This document shows, one piece after another, positions 7,193 through 16,661 of a DNA stretch of 64,000 nucleotides (positions are counted from its first letter, which is position 1; each line of letters starts with the position of its first letter). The stretch comes from Phycisphaeraceae bacterium (lineage in GTDB: Bacteria; Planctomycetota; Phycisphaerae; Phycisphaerales; UBA1924). Position numbers and translations under genes: made by a program. The stretch covers positions 310,001-374,000 of the forward strand of contig JAHBXB010000001.1 of NCBI GenBank assembly GCA_019636655.1, given 5' to 3'. The notes under the pieces were generated by a model that was not told the origin of the DNA, did not search any database, and was given only the letters and a program-made list of their open reading frames with translations.

Positions 7193-9061
7193 TTGAAGAG
7201 TCGACAGGGAACGGGGACCGGGATTCAGATCAGGCGGGCGCTTGCCGCGGCCGTGGCGCTGTGGTTCTCGCTGCTGCCGGGGGGGGCGATCTCGTGGGGC
7301 CAGCAGGGAGGGACGACCCCGACCCCCGCGGCCGTGCCCGCCGCGAGGTTTGCGAAGCGTGTCGTGGTCATCCCCATCACCCGCGAGATCGACGGGATCA
7401 TGGCTCGCAGCGTGGAACGGCGCATCCGGGAGGCCGAGGAGAGCGGCGCTGACGGGATGGTCTTTGACCTGAACACCCCCGGCGGCGACATCAAGGCGAT
7501 GCTGGCGATCTGCTCCGCGATCAAGCGGTCGAAGATCCAGAACTCCGTGGCGTGGGTGAACCCCGCGGCGTACTCGGCGGGTGCGATCATCGCGATGTCG
7601 TGCCGCGAGATCGTCATCTCGGATTCCGCCGCCATGGGCGACGCGGCTCCGATCCAGTCGATCTTGTTCTTTCTCAACGAACTCCGCGAGACCGAGCGGC
7701 AGAAGATGCTGGGCCCGATCCTGATCGAGGTGATCGACTCGGCCCGCAGGAGGGGGTACGACGAACGCCTGGTCCAGGGGTTTGTCAGCCGCGGCGTGGA
7801 TCTGTGGCTGGTTGAGAACATCAAGACCGGAAAACGGCTCTTCGTGGGGCACGACGAGTACAAGCTCATCATGGGACAGGATCCGCCGACCTCGTCGCCG
7901 CGTGTTCCGGCGGCGTCGGGTGCGGTGCCCTACCGCGACCAGCTTGCCCAGGAGAACGAAGGGGTCGACCAGGAGGCCCCCGGCCCGCTCCCCGGGCTCC
8001 AGGACGAGCGGGCGTACAAGCCTGCGATCCCGGGCCTTCCTCGCCAGGTGGTGAAGGAAGTGACCGACATGCAGCAGGCCGAGTCACAGCGACCAGTGCT
8101 GAGCGAGACCGACCGCGGCGAGTGGAGGCTCGTGGAGTTCGTTTCCGACGGCAACGGCCTGCTCACGCTGCGCAACAGCGAGCTGCTCCGATATGGCCTT
8201 GCTTCTCAGGAGGTCAAGGGAGAAGAGGATCTCCGCGCGTTCTTCGGCTCTCCCGAGCTGGTGCGGCTGGATGAGTCATGGTCCGAGCAGCTCGTGGTGC
8301 CGCTGAACAACATCGTCGTCAAGGGCATCCTGCTGGTCATTTTCCTGGTGGCACTCTTCATCGAGATGACCCACCCCGGCGCGATCCTCCCCGGCGCCAT
8401 CGCCGCGTGCGCCCTGGCTGGGATCGTCGCCCCGGCATTGTTTGCCGACATGGCAACGTGGTGGACCGTCGCGGCGGTGCTGGTGGGAATCCTGCTGATC
8501 GGGCTGGAGATGTTCGTGATCCCCGGCTTTGGAGTGGCGGGGGTGGTCGGACTCCTAATGCTCTTCGCCGGTCTGCTCGGCACGTTCACGGCGAGCGAGG
8601 GGCTGTTCCCGGATACCGCCCGGGGACAGTCGCAGCTGCTCCATGGGGCGACGACGCTCATCGTGTCGCTGGTGACAGCGGGCATCATCATGTTCTTCCT
8701 GGGGAAGCACCTGCCGAGCCTGCCGATCATCCGCCACCTCGTACTGAGCGAGCGGTTCTCGTCGCAGCCGGATGACGGCGCTATTTCCGACGGGTTGCTG
8801 GCGGCGATGGGCCCGGAAGGGGGGATCGCCATCGGAACCGAGGGTACCGCCGTGACGCCGCTGCGACCGGCCGGGCGGGTGCAGATCGGAGACCAGATCC
8901 TGGACGTCGTGGCCGACATCGGCTTCATCCCGTCTGGAGCCAAGGTGCGCATCACCTCGACCGGACCCTTCCGAACGACCGTCGAATGGATGGACCAGCG
9001 AACGGCCGGAAGGACCGAGCCCAGGGGCGGGGCGGGTGAGAGCGGAGGCACGCCGGCATGA
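7193..9061 (+). CDS. NfeD-family membrane protein with ClpP-like domain (long form)
   Basis: The long form of NfeD, which works with flotillin-like SPFH proteins. After a signal peptide (RRALAAAVALWFSLLPGG) comes a ClpP/SppA-like serine-protease domain with NTPGGDI and the SAGA motif in AAYSAGAII, interrupted by a long Pro/Gln-rich insertion. Four or so membrane helices follow (about 8310-8710 in DNA), then a C-terminal OB-like NfeD domain (GTEGTAVTPLRPAGRVQIGD). The TTG at 7193 with CGGAG upstream fits the promoter, but GTG 7109 or ATG 7112 are possible. Its stop overlaps the next nfeD start (ATGA). Confidence 0.85.
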   Translation: MKSRQGTGTGIQIRRALAAAVALWFSLLPGGAISWGQQGGTTPTPAAVPAARFAKRVVVIPITREIDGIMARSVERRIREAEESGADGMVFDLNTPGGDIKAMLAICSAIKRSKIQNSVAWVNPAAYSAGAIIAMSCREIVISDSAAMGDAAPIQSILFFLNELRETERQKMLGPILIEVIDSARRRGYDERLVQGFVSRGVDLWLVENIKTGKRLFVGHDEYKLIMGQDPPTSSPRVPAASGAVPYRDQLAQENEGVDQEAPGPLPGLQDERAYKPAIPGLPRQVVKEVTDMQQAESQRPVLSETDRGEWRLVEFVSDGNGLLTLRNSELLRYGLASQEVKGEEDLRAFFGSPELVRLDESWSEQLVVPLNNIVVKGILLVIFLVALFIEMTHPGAILPGAIAACALAGIVAPALFADMATWWTVAAVLVGILLIGLEMFVIPGFGVAGVVGLLMLFAGLLGTFTASEGLFPDTARGQSQLLHGATTLIVSLVTAGIIMFFLGKHLPSLPIIRHLVLSERFSSQPDDGAISDGLLAAMGPEGGIAIGTEGTAVTPLRPAGRVQIGDQILDVVADIGFIPSGAKVRITSTGPFRTTVEWMDQRTAGRTEPRGGAGESGGTPA

Positions 9062-9549
9062 ACGAGGCGATGCTGCTGTGGGGGATCGGGCTGATCGCCG
9101 CGGCGCTGCTGCTGGTGTTTGTCGAGGTGTTCGTCCCCTCGGGCGGTCTCATCGCGGTGGTCGCGGCGATCCTGGCGATCGCGGGCGTGGTGTGCCTCTT
9201 CCGCGTCAGCATGGCGCTCGGGGCGGTGGGCTCGCTCGCGGTGTTGATCCTCGCGCCAACTGCGGGGTTCTTTGCGCTGAGTGTCCTGCCGAGCACGCCC
9301 CTTGGGCGAAAGTTGATCTACGGCGACTCGCCGCCGCACGACGAGCCGCAGGAACCGGTCGAGGATCCGCTGGCGGCACTGGTCGGGCAGGAAGGGGTAG
9401 CCCTGACCGACATGCGACCGATCGGAGCGATCCGCGTCGGAAGCGAGCGGCACCAGGCGCTCTCCGAGGTCTCGTATGTGCGGGCGGGCACCAGGATCAG
9501 GGTGACGACAGTGGAGGGGTCGCAGATCAAGGTTCGGCCGCTCGCGTGA
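9058..9549 (+). CDS. Short NfeD-like membrane protein
   Basis: A 163-residue short-form NfeD. Several hydrophobic segments fill the first 85 residues, then a C-terminal OB-like domain opens with ALVGQEGVALTDMRPIGAIRVG, the hallmark of NfeD C-terminal domains. It begins by an ATGA overlap with the long nfeD gene and precedes floA by 125 bp. Family knowledge places such proteins as anchors or partners of FloA-type scaffolds in membrane microdomains. Having both long and short forms in one operon suggests the two work in one complex (inference). Confidence 0.85.
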   Translation: MNEAMLLWGIGLIAAALLLVFVEVFVPSGGLIAVVAAILAIAGVVCLFRVSMALGAVGSLAVLILAPTAGFFALSVLPSTPLGRKLIYGDSPPHDEPQEPVEDPLAALVGQEGVALTDMRPIGAIRVGSERHQALSEVSYVRAGTRIRVTTVEGSQIKVRPLA

Positions 9550-9674
9550 GGCGCGTTTGAGCCGCGGTGGGGATGCGGGGCTGCGATCGGGTATAGTTCG
9601 ATACACACCGGGGCGGCCGCGAATGGGCCGGCCTATTTCGACCGGCATCGCAGACCGGTCGCGGAGGCGCTTGC

Positions 9675-10742
9675 GTGACGATTCTCAACGGAATGCTCCC
9701 AGCGGCGACGACGTTGGCCCAGGCCGGCGGCGGCAGCACGTCGAAGTGGGTGCTGTTCGTAATCATGGCTGTGGTGGCGCTGTTCGCGCTGATCATGGTG
9801 TTCGTGATCGGTCAGTTTTTCAAGCTCTACATCCAGGCCTTCCTGTCGGGGGCGAAGGTCTCGTTTGTTGAGCTTGTCGGGATGCGGCTGCGAAACGTCG
9901 ACCTGCGGACCATTGTTCTTTCGCGTATCCGCGCCGCCAAGGCCGGGCTGGACATCTCGACCAACAAGCTCGAGACCCACTATCTGGCCGGCGGCAACGT
10001 GCCGAAGGTGATCAGTTCGATGATCGCCGCCAAGGGCGCCAGCATCCCGCTGGACTGGGGCACGGCCACGGCGATCGACCTGGCCGGCCGGGACATCTTC
10101 GATGCGGTGAACACGTCGGTGAACCCGAAGGTGATCGATTGCCCGTCGCTCTCCGGGCCGCGGGCGACGATCGATGCGGTTGCGCGCGACGGGATCCAGC
10201 TCAAGGTCAAGGCCCGGGTGACGGTGAGGACGAACATCAAGCAGCTCGTCGGCGGCGCCACGGAGGAGACGGTGATCGCCCGCGTCGGGCAGGGCATCGT
10301 CTCCACGATCGGCTCGGCGCACGACCACAAGTCGGTGCTCGAGAACCCCGACGACATCACCAAGCGGGTGATGGAGCAGGGGCTCGACGCGGGGACGGCG
10401 TTCGAGATTCTCTCGATCGACATCGCGGACATCGACGTCGGAGACAACATCGGCGCGAAGCTCCAGACCGCTCAGGCCGAGGCCAACAAGCAGATGGCCC
10501 AGGCCGAAGCGGAGAAGCGCCGCGCGCTCGCCGTCGCGACGGAGCAGGAGTTCAAGGCTGAGGAGCAGAAGAACCGGGCAACCGTCGTGCTGGCAGAGGC
10601 CGAGATTCCCAAGGCGATGGCCGAGGCATTCCGCGTCGGCAACATGGGCATCCTGGACTACTACCGCATGAGAAACGTCCAGGCGGATACCGCGATGCGG
10701 TCCTCCATCGCGGGCGATTCGGCCGGCCCGGGCAGCCGCTAG
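9675..10742 (+). CDS. floA: Flotillin-like protein FloA
   Basis: A 355-residue SPFH protein of the FloA (YqfA) type, which scaffolds functional membrane microdomains. It has an N-terminal membrane segment (about residues 23-55), then the FloA body with [32 protein letters not shown], and a C-terminal heptad-rich stretch of EA repeats ([20 protein letters not shown]) typical of flotillins. The start is GTG at 9675 with GGAGG eight bases upstream. It is the last gene of the nfeD-nfeD-floA operon and ends back to back with a convergent gene. Confidence 0.95.
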   Translation: MTILNGMLPAATTLAQAGGGSTSKWVLFVIMAVVALFALIMVFVIGQFFKLYIQAFLSGAKVSFVELVGMRLRNVDLRTIVLSRIRAAKAGLDISTNKLETHYLAGGNVPKVISSMIAAKGASIPLDWGTATAIDLAGRDIFDAVNTSVNPKVIDCPSLSGPRATIDAVARDGIQLKVKARVTVRTNIKQLVGGATEETVIARVGQGIVSTIGSAHDHKSVLENPDDITKRVMEQGLDAGTAFEILSIDIADIDVGDNIGAKLQTAQAEANKQMAQAEAEKRRALAVATEQEFKAEEQKNRATVVLAEAEIPKAMAEAFRVGNMGILDYYRMRNVQADTAMRSSIAGDSAGPGSR

Positions 10743-11420
10743 CTAGTTCTGATCTTGCTTGCCCGGCGTGCCTGCCGCCCGCGCAAGCAGGTGCTGTACG
10801 CGATCGTCGCAGTACTGAGAATCCGTGAGCACGCACAGCGTCCTGCTGCGTTCGGTTTCGGCTGGCTGCGGCTTGTCGGCGGTCGATGCCGCGGCAACCG
10901 GCACCGAGGAGGGGGCACGCATGTCGGCAAGGGTGGTCTGGGCGAGCGTTGCATCAGTGGGTACCCGAGTATCCGGGCCCGGGGCGACGACTGGGCGCGC
11001 GGATCCGAATGGGGACATCGAGGGGAGACCTCCGATATAGAACACCGTACCCGGCGGGACCTCGGTCATGATGCCGTCCTTCGTCGGCCGGTAGACCGAC
11101 CGCGGGAACACGGCGAACAGGCCGCCGGAGATCCGGGCGAAACTCCCGCCGTTCCGGTCGCCGTTCACTGCATAGACGGAGTCAAACCCAAACGGCCGTC
11201 GCAGGTCCACTCCGAGACTGCGGGTGCTGAGCGAGAGTGGTCCCACGTCCGCAACACCCTGTTCCACGCGCTGGATCTGCGGGTTGTTGGATTGGGACAC
11301 AGCGGGATTGCCCGGCTGGACCGGCGTAATCGCAGGCTGACCGCCGGTCTGCGCGGGCGCAGGCCCGGCGGCAGCCGGGACGAGCAGAGTGAGCGCGAGA
11401 ACGTGGGGCGGGTATCGCAT
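10743..11420 (-). CDS. Secreted protein of unknown function
   Basis: I do not recognise this 225-residue protein. A signal peptide is clear (LALTLLVPAAAGPAPAQ, cleavage near residue 24). The mature part has a globular-looking stretch (about residues 55-130, with SLGVDLRRPFGFDSVYAV and GGLFAVFPRSVYRPTK) followed by a low-complexity Pro/Ala/Ser region. The last 40 residues contain two cysteines in TLCVLTDSQYC. It follows the TonB-like gene by 33 bp on the same strand, so the two are probably co-transcribed and may act together in the periplasm. Confidence 0.7.
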   Translation of the reverse strand: MRYPPHVLALTLLVPAAAGPAPAQTGGQPAITPVQPGNPAVSQSNNPQIQRVEQGVADVGPLSLSTRSLGVDLRRPFGFDSVYAVNGDRNGGSFARISGGLFAVFPRSVYRPTKDGIMTEVPPGTVFYIGGLPSMSPFGSARPVVAPGPDTRVPTDATLAQTTLADMRAPSSVPVAAASTADKPQPAETERSRTLCVLTDSQYCDDRVQHLLARAAGTPGKQDQN

Positions 11421-11453
11421 CGGCTACGTCTCATATCGGCCGGTTCGTACGGC

Positions 11454-12716
11454 TTATCTCAGCAGAATCCGCACCGTGATGGTGACCCCGGCCTTGGGAT
11501 CCGAGGCGGGCAGGGCGGAAATGGCCTTTCCTTTGGCCGTCCACATATAGACCGCGTTGAGCACCGGTTCATCTACACCCTGAACTCCAGACGCCTCAAT
11601 AAACTCGGCCTTGGAGACCTCGCCGCGGCGGTTGAAGGTCATACGCACGAGCGGATTCTTGGGCGACGCCGTAAGCTGTGTATAGCGGGAGAAGACAGGC
11701 CGGCGAGTCTGGATCTCCAGCCCTTCGCCCGCCGCGGGCCGGCCCGGCCGGATCTCCATGTGCTTGACAAGGCTGGTTGCGTCCGACTCCTTGTTGCTCT
11801 TCTCGGCTTCCTTCGTCGGAATCTCTCGGGGCATATCAGGGGCTGGTGCGGCGACGATGGGTGTCGTTCCATCCTTGCCTGCCGTGGCGGTTGGTGGCGA
11901 CGGTGGTGTTGGGTCGGCGGGCGGCGGAGGGCCGACGAACGGCTTCGCATCGGCTTCGGGCTTCTCCCCGGGGCCGTCGGTCGTCTTGTCCGCTTCGACT
12001 GGCTTCGCTTCTTCAGCATTCGATTCCGGATTCACCGGCGAATCTGGCTGCGGCTTCGTGGGGTCGTCGGCCGACTTTCCCGGTTGAGTTCCGTCCTCGG
12101 ACGGCGGGGCCTTTGGATCTTCGGGTGTGCCGCTTGGCGCCGGCCTGGGACCGGCGTTTGCCTCGGGCGGGGCGTGGGGTCTATCCGGAACCGGTGCTGA
12201 CTCCGCCGGCTTGGACTCAGCCGGATCCGGCGGTTTGGCGGCATGCTCCGGGACGCTGGGCTGCGCCTGCGGCAATGGTGACGGCGGCTGGTCGCTTGCA
12301 GGGGTCGCGGCGGCGGGGGGGGCGGCCGGTGAACCGGCGGCTGGCTGTGCCGTGAGGGCAAGGGATGGCTGCTCGACATCGCTCTGGGGAGCCAGATTGG
12401 GCGTCGGCTTGGCGAACCCGAGCCATGTCTCGGTCTTCTCGGTTGAGGACTCGATGCCGAGTCGAACATCGTCAGGCTTGGGCTGCGGCGGGGGATCTTG
12501 CGGATCCGGCTTCGGGAGCGGCGGCGGTGGCGTTGGTGGGGCGGCCGGATCGTCCCAGGTGAGGGCGATCGGCGGCTTTTCCGCACGAGCCCCGTACCAC
12601 GAGGGCGTCGTGTGGGAGACCGTCATCACGATCGCGGTCGCCGCGGCGGCGGCGTGGATGATCGGGCTGACGACGACGGCAGCCAGAACATGGGATTTCC
12701 TCGTCGCGTACACCAT
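11454..12716 (-). CDS. TonB-like protein with long proline-rich periplasmic spacer
   Basis: A 420-residue protein with the build of an energy transducer: one N-terminal membrane segment (about residues 10-32), about 240 residues rich in Pro, Ala, Glu and Lys (about 50-300) that could span the periplasm, and a C-terminal domain (about 325-420) like TonB_C (NPLVRMTFNRRGEVSKAEFI then SGVQGVDEPVLNAVYMW). No exbB or exbD lies beside it and no TonB-dependent receptor is in the window, so a TonB function is by family likeness only. Confidence 0.7.
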   Translation of the reverse strand: MVYATRKSHVLAAVVVSPIIHAAAAATAIVMTVSHTTPSWYGARAEKPPIALTWDDPAAPPTPPPPLPKPDPQDPPPQPKPDDVRLGIESSTEKTETWLGFAKPTPNLAPQSDVEQPSLALTAQPAAGSPAAPPAAATPASDQPPSPLPQAQPSVPEHAAKPPDPAESKPAESAPVPDRPHAPPEANAGPRPAPSGTPEDPKAPPSEDGTQPGKSADDPTKPQPDSPVNPESNAEEAKPVEADKTTDGPGEKPEADAKPFVGPPPPADPTPPSPPTATAGKDGTTPIVAAPAPDMPREIPTKEAEKSNKESDATSLVKHMEIRPGRPAAGEGLEIQTRRPVFSRYTQLTASPKNPLVRMTFNRRGEVSKAEFIEASGVQGVDEPVLNAVYMWTAKGKAISALPASDPKAGVTITVRILLR

Positions 12717-12847
12717 GACCGTCCACTCATACTAGGGGGCCGCACTCCGTTGCCCAAGCCAGTCTACCCCGGCGGCTGGTATGGCTGGTATCGTCCTGTG
12801 GCTGTCGATTGGCGGACCTTTACGGCGGACACCCGCGAGGAACCCTG

Positions 12848-13912
12848 ATGCTCCACTGGCTCCTGGCCACGCTGTCACTCTTAGTCGCGACCATTCCGCA
12901 GTCCGCTCCGCCAGCGGCCGAAACCGAGCGTCCGAGGTTGTCGGTAGGCGACAAAGCGCCCCCGCTGACCGTGGGAGCCTGGGCAAAGGGAGACCCGTTG
13001 AAGTCTTTGGAGCCGGGCCGCGTGTATCTCGTGGACTTTTGGGCCACCTGGTGTGTGCCGTGTGTCCAGCAGATTCCGCACCTGACGGAGGTGCAGCGCC
13101 GACACGCGGACCAGGGTTTGACGGTCGTCGGAGTGTCGAGCACCGACGCCAAGGGGATCGAAGATGTGGCGCCATTCGTCGAGATGATGGGGGAGAAGAT
13201 GGGGTACACGGTGGCCGTTGACCGTGATCGAGCGACCCACGACGCCTGGATGACGGCCGCTGGCCAGATCTCCATTCCGATGGCGTTCCTGGTTGACCGT
13301 GAGGGCCTGATCGCCTGGATGGGGAACCCTGGCTACCCACAGAAGGACTTCGAACGGACGCTCGAATCCGTTCTCGCCGGCACCTTCGACACGCGAGGAG
13401 CCGCGGAGAAGGCGAAGCGAGTCGAGGCGTTGTTCCGGCAGGCCAGCGAGGCGTGGCGGGAGGAACGGCACGACGAGGCCCTCGGGCTGCTGGACCAGAT
13501 CGTCGGCATCGACCCGCCGCGGCACTCCGCGGTCGCGATGCTGAAGTTCAACAGCCTGCTGACCCAGCTCGGCGATTCGGAGCGGGCGTACGCCTATGCC
13601 GCGGTGCTGGTGGACACGACCTACCTCAATGACCCGGACACGCTGGCCACGATTGCTCGGGCCATTCTGGACCGGCCGGATGCATCGCCTCGTGGGTGCG
13701 AGATCGCCCTTCGTGCCGCGAGCCGCTCCAACGAACTCTCGGGCAACATGGTCTCGAAGACCCTGGACCTCCTGGCGGCGGCGCAGTTTCAAGCGGGGGA
13801 CGTGGAGTCGGCTGTCGCGACCCAGACTCGGGCGCTCGCTTCGGCTTCGGAGAGCGACCAACTCACGTTCTACCAGCGGCTCGAGAGGTACCGGCTTCGG
13901 CTGCAGAAGTAG
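12848..13912 (+). CDS. TlpA-like thioredoxin with C-terminal helical (TPR-like) region
   Basis: A 354-residue exported protein. A signal peptide (LHWLLATLSLLVATIPQ) leads into a TlpA/ResA-type thioredoxin domain (about residues 30-175) with FWATWCVPC holding the CxxC pair Cys69 and Cys72, and the cis-proline in ISIPMAFLVD. The remainder (about 190-354) is helical, with TPR-like repeats (EAWREERHDEALGLLDQI). The start is ATG 12848, following GAGGAACCC; an upstream in-frame ATG at 12809 lacks a signal sequence. It probably reduces or transfers disulfides outside the cytoplasm; the partner is unknown. Confidence 0.85.
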   Translation: MLHWLLATLSLLVATIPQSAPPAAETERPRLSVGDKAPPLTVGAWAKGDPLKSLEPGRVYLVDFWATWCVPCVQQIPHLTEVQRRHADQGLTVVGVSSTDAKGIEDVAPFVEMMGEKMGYTVAVDRDRATHDAWMTAAGQISIPMAFLVDREGLIAWMGNPGYPQKDFERTLESVLAGTFDTRGAAEKAKRVEALFRQASEAWREERHDEALGLLDQIVGIDPPRHSAVAMLKFNSLLTQLGDSERAYAYAAVLVDTTYLNDPDTLATIARAILDRPDASPRGCEIALRAASRSNELSGNMVSKTLDLLAAAQFQAGDVESAVATQTRALASASESDQLTFYQRLERYRLRLQK

Positions 13913-13924
13913 ACCATCCGGGGC

Positions 13925-15193
13925 CTACCGCGCTTCGCGGACGTACTCCCGCCCGGCCCAGATCACGGGCTTGCGATTCTCGAGATCCTCGGCTGTCTGC
14001 CGGAGGATCGAGCCGGTCATCCACGCTGCAAACGGGAAGGTGACCGCCAGCCAGAGCGGGGCGCCGCTGGCCGCGTATACCCGCGAAAGGGTGAACATGA
14101 TCGCGATGAGCGCGGCGGCGCTGGTGACCAGGGCGGTCAGGACAAGAGCGGATCGTTCACCGTTCGAGAACAGCGCCGCCGCCAGCGCGAGCGTGGCCAC
14201 CGCCATCACCGGGCCGATCGCGCCAATGACGCGGGACCGCATGGCGGAGGTCCGCAGGCGCGCGGGCTTGCGGTTGCACGACTCCGAGAAGATCCGGTTC
14301 CAGCCGCGCTGGAACTCCGCCCAGTCGGCGTACATCCGGCAGCGGAGCATGCCGTCGGCGAGGAACACCCCGGCGCTGAGCCCCTCGCGGGCGATGTGCT
14401 GCGCGAGCCGGACGTCCTCGAACATCTCGAACTTCACGGCCTCATGCCCGCGGATCCGCAGGTACGGCTCGCGGCGGCACAGGATGAACTGACCGTTCGC
14501 AAACGCCCGGCGCGATTCGGCGGGTCGATTGGCCTTGTGCATCGGGTACTGCCGGACGAGTTCGAGCGCGGTCGCCGGCTGCACGAACCGCTCGAACCAG
14601 CGGTCCGCCGAGAGCGTGCTCAGGAGCGTCAGCATGTCGAGACGGCGGTTCTCAAGGAGCGCCGCGGTCGCCCGCACGCATCCCGGGTCAAACGTCGTGT
14701 CGGCGTCGGCGAAGAGCAGCAGGTCCGCATCGCGCGCGAGCCGGGACTGGTTCACGGCGGTCCACATGGCGTTCACCTTGCCGGCCCAGTCGGGCGGGCA
14801 CGAGGTGATGTCCAGCAGTTCCCACTCGATGGGCGGGCTCCGAGCCGGGATGCTGGAGATGCCCGCTTCGACCTCCCCCTTCGTATCGTCGGTGCACCGA
14901 TCGAGGGCGAAGACCACGCGGAGGGCCGGGTAGTCCTGGCGGGCCAACGAGCGGGCCAGATCGCCGACAATCTCCTGCTCGTTGTGGGCCGGGACGATCA
15001 CGCAGACGGTGGGCGAGTCGGCGCCCGCCGCGGCCTCGGGGAGACTCAGGCCGTCGCGAGCGGTGGGGATGCGGGACCGCCCGGGGATCATGTGGTACTT
15101 CAGGGCGTAGAACGCCACCACAGCCCAGTACAAGAACACCAGTCCTGACGGAACGATGAGCACGACGAGCAGGGCTTGGATCGGCGTGGGCAT
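13925..15193 (-). CDS. Membrane-anchored family 2 glycosyltransferase
   Basis: A 422-residue protein with one N-terminal membrane helix (about 8-32), a GT-A glycosyltransferase domain and three C-terminal membrane helices. The GT2 features are VCVIVPAHNEQEIVGDLA, LLFADADTTFDPG (the DxD motif) and FEDVRLAQHIAREGL. The layout resembles HpnB and the carotenoid glycosyltransferase CrtQ, so the acceptor is probably a lipid, but which one cannot be told. It is divergent from nnrE with only 44 bp between the starts. Confidence 0.85.
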   Translation of the reverse strand: MPTPIQALLVVLIVPSGLVFLYWAVVAFYALKYHMIPGRSRIPTARDGLSLPEAAAGADSPTVCVIVPAHNEQEIVGDLARSLARQDYPALRVVFALDRCTDDTKGEVEAGISSIPARSPPIEWELLDITSCPPDWAGKVNAMWTAVNQSRLARDADLLLFADADTTFDPGCVRATAALLENRRLDMLTLLSTLSADRWFERFVQPATALELVRQYPMHKANRPAESRRAFANGQFILCRREPYLRIRGHEAVKFEMFEDVRLAQHIAREGLSAGVFLADGMLRCRMYADWAEFQRGWNRIFSESCNRKPARLRTSAMRSRVIGAIGPVMAVATLALAAALFSNGERSALVLTALVTSAAALIAIMFTLSRVYAASGAPLWLAVTFPFAAWMTGSILRQTAEDLENRKPVIWAGREYVREAR

Positions 15194-15237
15194 GCCCGGA
15201 ATCGGTTCCTGTCCCCCCTGGGCAGTAGACTACCCCC

Positions 15238-16116
15238 ATGGCTCGGACGGAGGATAGCGCCGATAGCCCGCGCCGCCGCGGCATGCCCGGTCGGATGCGG
15301 CGTTCGGATTCACAGCCATTCCCAACCAGGGTGTACTCGCGCAGCGAACTCCGCGAGATCGATTTGGCGTGTGTGCGTGACTACGAGATTCCGTCTGTCC
15401 TGCTCATGGAGAATGCCGCGATCGGCCTTGCCGGTGTCGCGCAGCTTGCGGCCCGCAGCGCGGACGGGTTTCTCGTGGTGTGCGGCAGGGGCAACAACGG
15501 GGGGGACGGGCTGGCGGCGGCCCGCCACCTTCACAACGCCGGCCGGGAGGTGGCAGTACTGCTTCTCGCCCCCCATGAGGAGTACCGCGGCGACGCGGCC
15601 ATTCAGCTTCGAGTTGCGAGCCGCATGGGCCTGGACATGGTGAGGGGCGATGCCGGCCCCCTTGCTGAGGCGTTTGGTCGCTTCTTGAACCGACTGCCAC
15701 GCTCAGGACTCGTTGTGATCGACGCCGTGCTGGGGACCGGTCTTGATCGCCCGGTCTCGGGGCGTCTGGCGGAGGCAATCGCGTGCGTCAATGCGTTGAA
15801 GCGAGGCGGCGCGATCATCGTTGCGGCGGACGTCCCATCCGGTCTCGATGCGGACACCGGGAGGCCACTCGCCGAGGGAGAGCGATCAGACCGGGCGGTG
15901 CAGGCCGACATCACAGTCACGTTCGTGGGTTGGAAACGGGGCTTCCTGACCCCGGAAGCGCAGGAGTTCCTGGGCACCGTGGTCGTGTGCGGTATAGGGG
16001 CTCCGCGTGAGTTGACGGAGAGGCTTGGCGAGCCCCTCGATTCCCCGGATCGCCCGGGCGACGAGGCGAACCCGGGACGAGGCTCCGGGAACAGCCGCGA
16101 CGGTCCGCGGCGTTGA
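15238..16116 (+). CDS. nnrE: NAD(P)H-hydrate epimerase (YjeF N-terminal domain)
   Basis: NnrE interconverts the R and S epimers of hydrated NAD(P)H so that a dehydratase can repair them. Recognisable parts are REIDLACVRDYEIPSVLLME, the nucleotide-binding VVCGRGNNGGDGLAAARHL, VVIDAVLGTGLDRPVSG and ADVPSGLDADTG. At 292 residues it holds only the epimerase domain; the dehydratase (NnrD) half found in bifunctional YjeF proteins is absent and must be elsewhere. The first 20 residues and the last 30 (Gly/Pro/Arg-rich) are outside the conserved fold. ATG 15238 is taken as start. Confidence 0.92.
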   Translation: MARTEDSADSPRRRGMPGRMRRSDSQPFPTRVYSRSELREIDLACVRDYEIPSVLLMENAAIGLAGVAQLAARSADGFLVVCGRGNNGGDGLAAARHLHNAGREVAVLLLAPHEEYRGDAAIQLRVASRMGLDMVRGDAGPLAEAFGRFLNRLPRSGLVVIDAVLGTGLDRPVSGRLAEAIACVNALKRGGAIIVAADVPSGLDADTGRPLAEGERSDRAVQADITVTFVGWKRGFLTPEAQEFLGTVVVCGIGAPRELTERLGEPLDSPDRPGDEANPGRGSGNSRDGPRR

Positions 16117-16166
16117 CTGGTTGGATGTCCGGGCGAAGCATCAGGTGACCGCCGGAGGGACCGCCG

Positions 16167-16619
16167 ATGGCCGTACGTATGGAGCTCTCGAGGATCCTCA
16201 TCAAGGAACTGGCGGACTATCAACTGATCGAGCTGCGAGAGGTTGCGCCGTCCGAGGACGGGGACGGCAAGCCCACGTTCTCGCAGGTTGAGGGGGGGCG
16301 GAGTTTCCCGATCGTGATCGGTCTGCCGGAGGCCCAGGCGATCGAGCGGCGGCTCAAGGGAGTGCCAATCAAGCGTCCGCAGACCCACGACTTGCTCATG
16401 GGCATCATCGAGCAACTCGGGGCCAAGCTCGAATCGATCACCATCAACGACCTGACCGACCACACATTCTTTGCGATCCTGACGGTCCGAGACAAGTCGG
16501 GCAAGGTGCTCCAGATCGACTCTCGCCCGAGCGACGCGATCGCCCTGGGTATTGCCAGCAACGTGCCGATCTTTGTCGAGGAGCACGTTCTCGACGCGGC
16601 GCAGAACGATGAAGAGTGA
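16167..16619 (+). CDS. Bifunctional nuclease family protein (DUF151)
   Basis: A 150-residue protein of the DUF151/BFN family, named after plant proteins with RNase and DNase activity. The core includes SFPIVIGLPEAQAIERRLKG, RPQTHDLLMGIIEQLGAKLE and LQIDSRPSDAIALGIASNVP, the last being the most conserved signature. The length is typical for the bacterial single-domain form. It lies between nnrE and truD on the same strand with short gaps. Its cellular role in bacteria is not well defined. Confidence 0.9.
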   Translation: MAVRMELSRILIKELADYQLIELREVAPSEDGDGKPTFSQVEGGRSFPIVIGLPEAQAIERRLKGVPIKRPQTHDLLMGIIEQLGAKLESITINDLTDHTFFAILTVRDKSGKVLQIDSRPSDAIALGIASNVPIFVEEHVLDAAQNDEE

Positions 16620-16661
16620 CCCCCGCGGGTTTCCGGGAGTCCCGGCCTTGTACCGGCCGCG

